Below, piece after piece: positions 49,838 to 60,068 of a stretch of DNA of 64,000 nt (position 1 is its first letter; each line of letters opens with the position of its first letter). The notes beneath the pieces were generated by a model. The model was not told the DNA's origin and searched no databases. It was given only the letters and a program-made list of their open reading frames with translations. Origin of the DNA: Acidobacteriota bacterium (GTDB lineage Bacteria; Acidobacteriota; Thermoanaerobaculia; Gp7-AA8); contig JAJPHC010000039.1 of the NCBI GenBank assembly GCA_021325515.1, positions 149,774-213,773 on the forward strand. Direction: 5' to 3'. Position numbers and translations under genes: made by a program.

Positions 49838-52800
49838 TTGTCAGTCTCAAGAAAGCTATCCATCACACTGGCCGCACTTCTGATGTTGGTCGGAGTGGCC
49901 ACACATGCCCAGACGAGAGCTGCGCTCACAGGCACGGTAACCGCCAGCGGCTCTCCCCTTCCCGGCGTGACCATCACCATCTCATCGCCCTCGCTGCAGG
50001 GTGTCCGCACGACCACGTCCGACGTGAACGGCAACTACAACTTCGGCGCACTTCCGCCGGGCGACTACACGGTGAAGTTCGAGCTCGAGAGCATGAAGGC
50101 GCAGACGAGAAACATCCACGTTGCGCTCAACGAGACTTCACGCGCCGACGCCGACATGCAGCTCTCGAAGGAAGAGATCATCACGGTGACGGCGAATCAG
50201 ACCGCCGTGCTCGAGACGAACGAGATCAAGGCGAACCTCAAGCAGGATGTCGTCAACAATCTCCCCGTTGCGCGTACGCTGCAGTCGACGACTTCTCTCG
50301 CTCCGGGCGTCGTCGTCTCCAACGCCGCGAGCAACGGCTCCGCCGGCGGCGGCGCCGCGGCAGGCGCCATTCAGATTGCCGGCGCTCCCGCTTACGACAG
50401 CGCGTTCCTCATCAACGGCGCGTCGGTGAACGAGAACCTGCGCGGCCAGCCGCACAACCTCTTCATCGAGGATGCGATTCAGGAGACCACGGTGCAGACC
50501 GGCGCGATCTCCGCGGAGTACGGCCGCTTCACCGGCGGCGTGGTCAGCGCGATCACGAAGTCGGGCGGCAACAACTTCAGCGGTTCGCTCCGCGACACGG
50601 TCACCAACGATCGCTGGACCGCTCAGGGCAGGCTCTCGAATTCGAAAGCGACCGACAAGACGAATCCCGTCTACGAGGCCACGCTCGGCGGGCGCATCGT
50701 GCGCGACCGCCTCTGGTTCTTCACCGCGGGACGCTACTCCAACCGCAGCCAGACGAACACGATGGGCAACGACGCCAATACCCCCTTCACGTTCGGCAAC
50801 AAGGACGAGCGCTTCGAAGGCAAGCTCACCTCGCAACTCACCGACAAGCACAGCCTCGTCGGTTCTTATCTCCGCGACACGAGCAAGCTGACCAACTTCT
50901 GTGCATTCGCACCCTGTCTCGACACGGCGTCGATCGAGGCCAGCCGGACGAATCCAAACAACATCAAGACCGCCGAGTACAACGGCATCCTCAGCTCGTC
51001 ACTGCTCGTGCAGGCGAACTGGTCGAAGAAGTACTTCGCCTTCGTCGGCGGCGGCGGAATCGGCACGACACCCGCCACCGGCACGCCGATCGTCACCGCA
51101 CTCGGCACCGGCGAAGGGTATGCGGGCGACGCGATCTTCTGCGCGATCTGCGATCCCGAAGAGCGCAACAACACGCTCTGGGGCGCGAAAGCGACGTACT
51201 ACCTCGCGTCGAAGGGCTTCGGCTCGCACAACATCGTCGGCGGTTACGAGAACTGGGCCGAGCAGCGCATCGCCAACAACTACCAGTCCGCGTCGAACTA
51301 CATCGTCTACACACTCGGAACTTCGGACAATGATCTGATCGCGCCGACCTGCACCGGCAACGACGCATCGAACATCGTCTGCCATCCGAACTTCAACACC
51401 GGCGATCTGATCAAGTGGAACCCGATCTTCCAACTGACGCGCGGCTCCGACTTCATCACGCGCTCCGTCTTCGTCAACGACAAGTGGGATCTCAATACGC
51501 GGTGGAGCTTCAACATCGGACTGCGCTACGACAAGAACCACGGCACTGATTCGTCGGGAGCAGTCGTCGCCAACGACTCCGCATTCAGCCCGCGCCTCGG
51601 CGTGATCCTCGACCCGCAAGGCAACGGCAAGTTCCGCCTCAACGCCAGCTACAGCCGTTACGTCTCGCGCGTCGCGGAGTCGGTCGGCAGCGGCGCGTCG
51701 GGCGGCGGCAATCCGTCGTACCTCTACTACGAGTACACCGGTCCGAACATCAACCAGAACCACTCGCTGACCACCACCCAGGCGCTGCAGCAGATGTTCG
51801 ACTATTTCTTTGCGCACGGCGGCACGAACAACGCGCCTCTCTTCGGCAACATCGCCGGCATCGCGACGAAGATCAACGGCTCGCTCAAGTCACCGAGCGT
51901 CGATGAGTATTCGTTCGGCGGCGGCTGGCAGGTGTCGAAGAACGCCTACGTCCGTCTCGACCTGCAACACAAGAACTGGAAGAACTTCTACGCGCTCGTG
52001 GCGAATCAGACCACGGGCAGCGTGCCGGGCATCGTGACGCAGGGGGGCACGACGATCGATCTGCATCAGAACTTCGATCTCACGTACATCACCAACAGCG
52101 ATCACTTCAAGCGGACCTACAACGCCGCGACGCTGCAGGCGGCCTATCAGCCGTGGGCACGGACGAACTTCGGCCTCAACTACACGTACTCGACGCTCAA
52201 GGGCAACGTACTTGGGGAAACGACGGGCAGCGGCCCGATCGCCGAGACGCAGTTGCAGTATCCGGAGTATCGCGGATTCGCGAACAACGCGCCGACCGGT
52301 TATCTCCCCGGCGATCAGCGCCACAAGCTGAATGCCTGGATCAGCTACGACCAGCCGGTCGCATTCGGCAGCACGCTGAATCTGAGCCTCCTGCAGCGCT
52401 ACGCCTCGGGCACTCCCTATTCGGCGATCGGACAGCTCTCGACGTCGTCCTTCGATCCGGGCCTGCCGGCCGGCTTCTCGTACAACGGCGCGCCGGCCAC
52501 GGTCAGCTATTTCTTCGGCGGCCGCGGCATCTATCGCTGGGACGATGTGTCGTCGACCGATCTCGCGGCAACGCTCGACATCCCGCTGCACGCCGTGAAG
52601 CTGTTCGTGCAGGGCAAGGTCATCAACGCATTCAACAATCAGGCTCAGACCAACGGCAACACGACCGTCCGCATCCTGAAAGCGTTCAATCCGTTCACCG
52701 ACACGCCGGTGGAAGGGGTGAACTGGGCGAAGGGCTCGAAGTTCGGGCAGCCGAGAAATCCCACGACGAGCGCAGGCGCCAACCTGATCGCTCCGAACGG

Positions 52801-52852
52801 CGACTTCCAGCTCCCGCGCACGTACTACTTCTCCCTCGGTGCACGGTTCTAG
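49838..52852 (+). CDS. TonB-dependent receptor with carboxypeptidase-regulatory-like domain
   Basis: 1004-aa outer-membrane receptor. Start TTG 49838 is set by AGGAGG 6 nt upstream. Signal peptide 1-24 (ITLAALLMLVGVATHA), CarboxypepD_reg-like domain 25-110 (LTGTVTASGSPLPGVTIT, GNYNFGALPPGDYTV), plug domain about 115-245 (DVVNNLPVARTLQST, GRFTGGVVSAITKSGGNNF) and a long beta barrel ending TYYFSLGARF. This architecture is typical of acidobacterial oligosaccharide or unknown-ligand importers/secretion-like OMPs. No TonB/ExbB genes are adjacent. A strong terminator follows. Confidence 0.92.
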   Translation: MSVSRKLSITLAALLMLVGVATHAQTRAALTGTVTASGSPLPGVTITISSPSLQGVRTTTSDVNGNYNFGALPPGDYTVKFELESMKAQTRNIHVALNETSRADADMQLSKEEIITVTANQTAVLETNEIKANLKQDVVNNLPVARTLQSTTSLAPGVVVSNAASNGSAGGGAAAGAIQIAGAPAYDSAFLINGASVNENLRGQPHNLFIEDAIQETTVQTGAISAEYGRFTGGVVSAITKSGGNNFSGSLRDTVTNDRWTAQGRLSNSKATDKTNPVYEATLGGRIVRDRLWFFTAGRYSNRSQTNTMGNDANTPFTFGNKDERFEGKLTSQLTDKHSLVGSYLRDTSKLTNFCAFAPCLDTASIEASRTNPNNIKTAEYNGILSSSLLVQANWSKKYFAFVGGGGIGTTPATGTPIVTALGTGEGYAGDAIFCAICDPEERNNTLWGAKATYYLASKGFGSHNIVGGYENWAEQRIANNYQSASNYIVYTLGTSDNDLIAPTCTGNDASNIVCHPNFNTGDLIKWNPIFQLTRGSDFITRSVFVNDKWDLNTRWSFNIGLRYDKNHGTDSSGAVVANDSAFSPRLGVILDPQGNGKFRLNASYSRYVSRVAESVGSGASGGGNPSYLYYEYTGPNINQNHSLTTTQALQQMFDYFFAHGGTNNAPLFGNIAGIATKINGSLKSPSVDEYSFGGGWQVSKNAYVRLDLQHKNWKNFYALVANQTTGSVPGIVTQGGTTIDLHQNFDLTYITNSDHFKRTYNAATLQAAYQPWARTNFGLNYTYSTLKGNVLGETTGSGPIAETQLQYPEYRGFANNAPTGYLPGDQRHKLNAWISYDQPVAFGSTLNLSLLQRYASGTPYSAIGQLSTSSFDPGLPAGFSYNGAPATVSYFFGGRGIYRWDDVSSTDLAATLDIPLHAVKLFVQGKVINAFNNQAQTNGNTTVRILKAFNPFTDTPVEGVNWAKGSKFGQPRNPTTSAGANLIAPNGDFQLPRTYYFSLGARF

Positions 52853-52863
52853 TAGTGTCTCGT

Positions 52864-52895
52864 CCCGGCCGCGATCGCCGCGGCCGGGGCTTTTT
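52864..52895 (+). terminator. Intrinsic terminator after TonB receptor
   Basis: CCCGGCCGCG (52864-52873), ATCGC, CGCGGCCGGG (52879-52888), then CTTTTT. Strong Rho-independent terminator. Confidence 0.93.
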
Positions 52896-52918
52896 CCATC
52901 CTGAGAGCTAACCGCGAA

Positions 52919-54937
52919 ATGCATGCCGGCCGCGTTCTGAATTCTGCAGCTTGCCTGCTGCTCGCTCTAACGTTTGCCTGCACCAGACATCCCGCGCCGT
53001 CCCCTCCCATCATCCTGATCTCCATCGACACGCTGCGCGCGGATCGCGTGCGCGCCGATCTGACGCCGAACATCGTCGCGCTGACGAAGGACGGCATCAC
53101 GTTCGACAACACGTGGAGCCACGTGCCGCTCACACTGCCATCACATACGACGATCTTCACCGGGCTGCTGCCTGCGTCGAACGGCGTGCGCGACAACGCC
53201 GGCTATGCGCTGAACGAGAAGCTGCCGGTGCTCGCCTCGATTCTCGCGGCGAATGGCTACGCCACCGGCGGCGCCGTTTCCTCCTATGTCCTGCGGAAGA
53301 ACACAGGCATCGCGCGCGGCTTCGGCTATTACGATGACGACACGGGGGACGCGCTCGACATCACCGCATCGCGTCCCGGCGAGAAGACGCTCGCCGCACT
53401 GACGGCGTGGATGAACGGCGTCTCGCAGCAGAAGATGTTCTGCTTCCTTCATCTCTATGACCCGCACGGGCCTTACCGCGCGCCATCGCGATTTCAGCAG
53501 ACGGGACGCGCGAGTTACGACGCCGCGGTCGCCTACGCCGACGATACCGCCGGAAAATTCATCGCGGAGCTCAAACGGCGCGGGCTCTACAACCGCGCAA
53601 TCATCGTGCTGCTCTCCGATCATGGCGAGGGGCTCGGCGATCACGGCGAGCTCGATCACGGCGTCTTCGTCTACCGCGAAGCGCTGCAGGTGCCGCTCAT
53701 CATCAAGCTTCCGAACGGCGAGCGCGGAAAGCACGTCGCGTCCCTCGCCGCTCTGACCGACGTACTGCCGACCATCCTCGGCGCGGCCGGCATCGCCGCG
53801 CCGCAGCATCTCGATGGCGTCGACCTGCTCCACACGAAACCCGATCCCGGCCGGCAGCTCGATGCGGAGAGTTACTACGAGCGGCTGCACTTTCACTGGC
53901 GGCAACTCACCTCGGTCATCACGGCCAGGTATCAGTACATCGAGGCGCCGCACGCCGAGTTGTACGACCTCCCGGCGGATCCGCAGGAAACGACGAATGT
54001 CCTGCAGCGCGATCGCCGCGAAGGGCTGACGCTGGCGAAGGCGCTCGCGGCGCGAGCCACACCTTTGAATGCTCCCTCGCACATCGACGAGGAAGACCAG
54101 CGCAAGCTCGCGTCGCTCGGATACATGAGCAACGGTTCGCCTGCCGGCGAAGGGACGTATCCCGATCCGAAGGAGCGCATTCGATATCTGACTGCGTATC
54201 GCAATGCGGAGCGGACGGCGCGCGCCGGTGGGACTCGGGAGGCGATCCCGATGCTGGAACTCGTGACTCGCGGCGCGCCGGAGATTCTCGACGCCTGGAT
54301 TCTGCTCGCGCGAGCGAAGGAAACGAGCGGGCACCCTGAAGAAGGAATTGCCGTGCTGCGGAACGCGCAGCGGCAATTCGCAGCGAATCCGGCGGTCGCG
54401 CTGGCGCTCGCGGACGCGCTGATGCGAAGCAGGCATCTCGATGAGGCGCAGGCGATCGCAACCACTGCCGCCGCGATGGAGCCGGTGCTCGCGCACGAAT
54501 TGCTGGCGCGCATCGCGCTCGCGCGCGGCGATTCCTCCGCGGCGCGAAAGGAAGCGGAAGCTGCCCTGGCGGGAGCGCCGCAGCGTACCGCGTCGCTCCT
54601 GCTGCTGGCGCGCGTGCAGAAACAAAGCGGCGACTGGCAGGGCATGCTCGCGTCGCTCGATCGCGCAGCAGAGAAAACGCCTTCGGTTCGCGGCCTCCAG
54701 GCGGATCGCGGCGAAGCCCTGCTGCACCTGCAGCGAGGCCCCGAGGCCGAACAGGCGTACCGGAAGGAAGTGGAGCTGTTCCCCGACGACATCGATGCCT
54801 GGGGCAACCTCGCCGTCATTCTCGCGGTGCAGGGGCGGGGCGCGGAAGCGCGCCAGGTGGTGCAGCGCGCAGTTAGCCTCAATCCCGGCCCGGCCGCGCA
54901 AAGAATGGCGACCGAAGCGATGAAGGTGATTCGGTAG
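52919..54937 (+). CDS. Sulfatase-fold hydrolase with C-terminal TPR repeats
   Basis: 672-aa exported protein, probable lipoprotein (LTFAC, Cys21). The alkaline-phosphatase-superfamily metal site is visible: ILISIDTLRAD (Asp37), DPHGPY and LLSDHGEGLGDHG. At the place of the CxPxR formylglycine motif it has TLPSH (Thr72, Pro74, His76), so a typical sulfatase Cys/Ser is missing and a Thr nucleophile, as in phosphotransferases, is possible. Residues about 420-660 are TPR repeats. It could transfer or hydrolyse phosphoryl/sulfuryl groups on surface glycans. Substrate unknown. Confidence 0.87.
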   Translation: MHAGRVLNSAACLLLALTFACTRHPAPSPPIILISIDTLRADRVRADLTPNIVALTKDGITFDNTWSHVPLTLPSHTTIFTGLLPASNGVRDNAGYALNEKLPVLASILAANGYATGGAVSSYVLRKNTGIARGFGYYDDDTGDALDITASRPGEKTLAALTAWMNGVSQQKMFCFLHLYDPHGPYRAPSRFQQTGRASYDAAVAYADDTAGKFIAELKRRGLYNRAIIVLLSDHGEGLGDHGELDHGVFVYREALQVPLIIKLPNGERGKHVASLAALTDVLPTILGAAGIAAPQHLDGVDLLHTKPDPGRQLDAESYYERLHFHWRQLTSVITARYQYIEAPHAELYDLPADPQETTNVLQRDRREGLTLAKALAARATPLNAPSHIDEEDQRKLASLGYMSNGSPAGEGTYPDPKERIRYLTAYRNAERTARAGGTREAIPMLELVTRGAPEILDAWILLARAKETSGHPEEGIAVLRNAQRQFAANPAVALALADALMRSRHLDEAQAIATTAAAMEPVLAHELLARIALARGDSSAARKEAEAALAGAPQRTASLLLLARVQKQSGDWQGMLASLDRAAEKTPSVRGLQADRGEALLHLQRGPEAEQAYRKEVELFPDDIDAWGNLAVILAVQGRGAEARQVVQRAVSLNPGPAAQRMATEAMKVIR

Positions 54938-57766
54938 CTACGCCGTCGATGAGGGAAGGAACAGCTGGTCCGCCGGCACCGGCCTGCTGAAGAGAAATCC
55001 CTGCAGAAAGTCGCACTCGCGCGCGATGAGGAAGTCGCGCTGCTCCTCCGTCTCCACGCCCTCCGCCGTGACGGTCATGCCGAGGTCGTGCGCAAGCCGG
55101 ATGACGGCACCGACGATCGCCGCATCGTGCTTCTTCGTCGTGATCTCCCGGACGAAGACTCGGTCGATCTTGATCGTCGTGATCGGAAACTGGCGGAGGT
55201 AGAGCAGCGATGACTGGCCGGCGCCGAAATCGTCGATGGCGATCCCCACGCCGCGCGCGCGAAGCTCCTGCAGCAGCGTGCGCGTCAGCTCGACATTCTG
55301 CATCGCCACCGATTCCGTGATCTCCAGCTCGAGCGCCGCCGGATCGATCCTCGCTTCCGCGATCACGTTGTCGATCATCGCCAGCAGATCGCGCTGATGG
55401 AACTGCCGCACGGAGAGATTCACCGACACGTGCATGTGCCCGAATCCTTCGGCGTGCCACGAACGGAGCTGTTCGCACGCGCTCTTCAACACCCAGGCGC
55501 CGAGCGGAATGATCATGCGCGATTCCTCCGCTGCCGGAATGAACTCGTCCGGATAGACGAGCCCGCGCTGCGGGTCGTTCCAGCGCACGAGAGCCTCGGC
55601 CCCCGCGACGCGCTGCTGCGTCGCGGAGTAGATCGGCTGGTAGTGCACCACGAAATCGCGCTGCTCGAGCGCACGCCGGAAGCCGGCCTCGAACATCAGC
55701 CGGCTGCGATACCGCTCGTTCATCTCGACCGTGAAGAGCTGCACGTTGTTGCGGCCCAGTTCCTTGGCGCGGTACATCGCCTTGTCGGCGTTGCGCGTCA
55801 GTGTGTCGGCGTCGTCGCCATCATCCGGAAACACGCTGACGCCGATGCTCGCGGAGATGTGCAGCTGATGGCCATCGACGCTGTACGGCTGAACAACCCG
55901 CTCGAGGATCTTGAATGCGATCTCCATCGCATTCGCGGTCGACTCGAGGTCCTCCACGATCACGACGAATTCGTCGCCGCCCACGCGAGCCACCGTATCG
56001 GTCACACGGACACACTCGACGATTCGTTGGCCGACCTGGTTCAGAACCCCGTCGCCGACGATGTGGCCGAGGTTGTCGTTGATCAGCTTGAAGAGATCGA
56101 GATCGACGAACATGACTGCCAGCGGCTTGCCGCTGCGCCGCGCCTTGGCCAGGGCAAGCCCCAGCCGGTCCTGATAGAGATTGCGATTCGGGAGGCCGGT
56201 GAGCGTGTCATGCAGCGCCTGATGCCGCATCTCCTCTTCGACGCGCTTGCGCTCACTCACATCGCGATAGTTCACGACGACCGCTCCTACTGCCGGGTCG
56301 TCCATCAGATTCGTGGCGATGATCTCGAGCCAGAGCCAGCGTCCGTCCTTCGCGCGCACGCGATACGACTCGATGAGACGGCCGCGCGGATCGCGCAGCA
56401 GTTCCTGAAAGCCGGCCTCGACTCGCGGGCGGTCGTCGCGATGAATGATGTCGAGCGATTGCGAGCCGATCGACTCCGCTTCCGTGTATCCGAGGACGCG
56501 CTCGGTGGATGGGCCGACCCAAAGCAGCCTGCCGGTCGCGTCGATCATCGCGATCGCGTCGGTGCTGTTCTCGACGAGCGCGCGGAAACGCTTCTCGCTT
56601 TGCTCGAGCACACTCACGGCGTTCTTTCGTTCCGTGATGTCGAAGGCCGTTCCCAGCGCCGCCGGCGCTCCTCCGTACTGAACGGTGGTGGCGCTGAAAT
56701 CGAGCCACGCGCGGCGACCATCTTTTCGGATGATCGGAAACTCGTAGCGCGGAGGCACCTCCTCTCCCCGCTGCCGCGCGAGGCCGCGGTCGCGGACGAG
56801 ATCGCGATAGCAGGGATCGAGAATGTCCCAGAACTCACGCCCGATCAGCTCATCGCGCGAATAGCCGGTGATCTGCTCCGCTGCGGCATTCACGTATTGG
56901 AAGGTTGTCCCCTGATAGATGAAGATCGCGACGGGTGCAGTCTGCGCGACGGCTTCGAAACGCCCCTCACTTTCGCGATGCCGCGCCATCTCCTTCCGCA
57001 CGCGGCGCCGCAGCGTCAGATTCCATGTGACGACCAGCAGGATGAGAAAGCCGGCGGCGATCGCCGCTCTCTCCGCATCCTGGCGTGTGAAAAGTGGAGG
57101 AGCCTCCACCACGTCGATGTCTGCGGGATAGCGCGGCAGGATCTGCGCGGTGAGGCGGCGCGCGACGACGAAGGTCGTGCTGATACCGGTGACGACGATC
57201 GTCGAGCCGACTTCCAACTGGGGCATCCGCGTGCGCTGCAGATCGGTGAGGTGCACCGTGATCAGCTCGCGTCCCGCCTGCACGCGGATGTCATTGCCGC
57301 GCGCACGCTGCATGACATCGACGACCTGGCCGCGCGTCTGTACCAGCCGGCCGTACCAGCGGTCCTGCAGCAACTGTGAGCCGCTGACGAACTGCGGCTG
57401 AGGTACGCGGCCGTGCGCAATGACCTCCAGGCTTTCGGGGATGATCTCGATCGAGCTCTGGTAGGTGACGATGCGGCCCTTCACCTGAACGACGTCGCCG
57501 AGCGCGACGTGAGGCGCCAGCACCTTCTGCGAAAACACGGCGATGCCGCTCTGGTCGTCTTCGATGAAGAACTTCGTCAGATTGACGTAGAACGTGGAAG
57601 AGTCGGCGATGGCGGTGCCGGCCAGCGTGACCGTTTCACCTTCGTGAATGCTCCTGCCATCTGCGTTCCGCGCGGTGACCGCGGCAATCGGCAGGCGGGG
57701 AGCGGGCGGCGCCGCTTGGATCGCCGGCAGCACCGCCATGCTGAACACCATGCAGAGCGGGAGCAT
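54938..57766 (-). CDS. PAS-GGDEF-EAL cyclic-di-GMP protein with periplasmic OB-like domain
   Basis: 942-aa membrane protein. Signal segment 1-18, periplasmic beta-rich region about 20-225 with two OB-fold-like modules (EGETVTLAGTAIADS; VQTRGQVVDVMQR), a membrane helix (AAIAAGFLILLVVTW), two PAS domains, GGDEF (RVGGDEFVVIVED, intact) and EAL (EALVRW, intact, with Asp/Glu metal ligands in IDDFGAGQSS). It may both make and break c-di-GMP in response to a periplasmic ligand. It converges with the sulfatase-fold gene, leaving no gap, and is divergent from the DUF457-like gene. Confidence 0.92.
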   Translation of the reverse strand: MLPLCMVFSMAVLPAIQAAPPAPRLPIAAVTARNADGRSIHEGETVTLAGTAIADSSTFYVNLTKFFIEDDQSGIAVFSQKVLAPHVALGDVVQVKGRIVTYQSSIEIIPESLEVIAHGRVPQPQFVSGSQLLQDRWYGRLVQTRGQVVDVMQRARGNDIRVQAGRELITVHLTDLQRTRMPQLEVGSTIVVTGISTTFVVARRLTAQILPRYPADIDVVEAPPLFTRQDAERAAIAAGFLILLVVTWNLTLRRRVRKEMARHRESEGRFEAVAQTAPVAIFIYQGTTFQYVNAAAEQITGYSRDELIGREFWDILDPCYRDLVRDRGLARQRGEEVPPRYEFPIIRKDGRRAWLDFSATTVQYGGAPAALGTAFDITERKNAVSVLEQSEKRFRALVENSTDAIAMIDATGRLLWVGPSTERVLGYTEAESIGSQSLDIIHRDDRPRVEAGFQELLRDPRGRLIESYRVRAKDGRWLWLEIIATNLMDDPAVGAVVVNYRDVSERKRVEEEMRHQALHDTLTGLPNRNLYQDRLGLALAKARRSGKPLAVMFVDLDLFKLINDNLGHIVGDGVLNQVGQRIVECVRVTDTVARVGGDEFVVIVEDLESTANAMEIAFKILERVVQPYSVDGHQLHISASIGVSVFPDDGDDADTLTRNADKAMYRAKELGRNNVQLFTVEMNERYRSRLMFEAGFRRALEQRDFVVHYQPIYSATQQRVAGAEALVRWNDPQRGLVYPDEFIPAAEESRMIIPLGAWVLKSACEQLRSWHAEGFGHMHVSVNLSVRQFHQRDLLAMIDNVIAEARIDPAALELEITESVAMQNVELTRTLLQELRARGVGIAIDDFGAGQSSLLYLRQFPITTIKIDRVFVREITTKKHDAAIVGAVIRLAHDLGMTVTAEGVETEEQRDFLIARECDFLQGFLFSRPVPADQLFLPSSTA

Positions 57767-57827
57767 CGAGCTACGGTCATTCTACGCTGGACGGCGGCGG
57801 GATCTTTGATTCGGCCACAATGGCTGC

Positions 57828-58421
57828 ATGAACGTCATCGAGCACTTCTTCATCGGATGGTGCATCGCCAGCGTTTCGCCCGCGCTCGACAGGCGCGAGC
57901 GCCTCATCGTCACCACCGCGGCGGTGATCCCTGACATCGACGGACTCGGGATGCTCGTCGAAATACCGACGCGCAATACGAACCACCCGCTGCTCTGGTG
58001 GACCGATTATCACCACATCCTCGCGCACAACATCGGATTCGCAATCGTCTTCACTGCGCTTGCATTCGCGATGGCGCGGCGGCGCACGCTCACGGCGATC
58101 CTCTCCGCCGTCGCGTTTCACTCGCACATCCTCGGCGATGTCGTGGGCGCACGGGGACCGGACGGATATCAGTGGCCGATCCCTTACCTGCTGCCCTTCT
58201 CGCGCACGCCGGAGTTGACGTGGGATGGGCAATGGCCGCTCAACGGCTGGCAGAACTTCGTGATCACCGCGATCGCGCTCGTCATCACGTTCTATGTCGC
58301 ATGGTCGCGCGGATACTCGCCGCTCGGGTACGTGTCGGAACGCGCAGATGCCGCGTTCGTCGCAACCTTGCGACACCGCTTTCCAATGCGGACTGCAGCA
58401 GACGGGGAGCGAAGGAAATAG
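57828..58421 (+). CDS. DUF457/YdjM-like membrane-bound metal-dependent hydrolase
   Basis: 197-aa membrane protein with about four hydrophobic segments. Conserved metal-binding-like residues: His6 (EHFFIGW), AAVIPDIDGL, DYHHILAHN and AFHSHILGDVVG. This HxxD/DxD/HH pattern is that of the DUF457 inner-membrane putative hydrolases. Substrate unknown. Start ATG 57828. Confidence 0.82.
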   Translation: MNVIEHFFIGWCIASVSPALDRRERLIVTTAAVIPDIDGLGMLVEIPTRNTNHPLLWWTDYHHILAHNIGFAIVFTALAFAMARRRTLTAILSAVAFHSHILGDVVGARGPDGYQWPIPYLLPFSRTPELTWDGQWPLNGWQNFVITAIALVITFYVAWSRGYSPLGYVSERADAAFVATLRHRFPMRTAADGERRK

Positions 58422-58459
58422 GATCGGCTCCTGCTCCGTTAGAGGCGGTTGCGCGGAGC

Positions 58460-58488
58460 TTGACAGTGACCAGTTCGCTGACTAAGCT
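58460..58488 (+). promoter_or_regulatory. Sigma-70 promoter of tRNA-Gly
   Basis: TTGACA (58460-58465), a 17-nt spacer and TAAGCT (58483-58488), with the tRNA beginning 14 nt later. A near-consensus -35 and ideal spacing. Confidence 0.75.
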
Positions 58489-58501
58489 TCGCCTTCCTTA
58501 C

Positions 58502-58577
<76 letters not shown>

Positions 58578-58593
58578 AACGACAGCAAGTCAA

Positions 58594-58620
58594 ACGCGGC
58601 CTCCCGGCCGCGTTTTTGTT
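58594..58620 (+). terminator. Intrinsic terminator of tRNA-Gly
   Basis: ACGCGGCC (58594-58601), TCCC, GGCCGCGT (58606-58613), then TTTTTGTTT. Confidence 0.92.
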
Positions 58621-58622
58621 TA

Positions 58623-58724
58623 CGTTAAGTTGGTTTTCGGGGGTCACACCTGGAAAATCAACTTAACGCCGCCGAGGGAAGCCCGGTTAAGTTGATTTTC
58701 CAGGTGTGACCCCCGAAAACCAAC

Positions 58725-58730
<6 letters not shown>
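58623..58730. repeat. REPIN-like 45-bp perfect inverted repeat
   Basis: The sequence from 58623 to 58667 is repeated exactly as its reverse complement at 58686-58730, around an 18-nt centre. Each arm is itself a near-palindrome: GTTAAGTTGG...CAACTTAAC, with a GGGGGTCACACCTG core. This doublet arrangement resembles REPINs. The right arm contains the TAA stop of ntrC (58725-58727). No RAYT transposase is in the window. Confidence 0.93.

Positions 58731-60067
<1,337 letters not shown>

Positions 60068-60068
<1 letters not shown>

Noticed and set aside
53141..54901. 586-codon minus-strand ORF opposite the sulfatase-fold gene
   Set aside because: Shadow frame with no recognisable motif; the plus-strand protein is convincing over its whole length.
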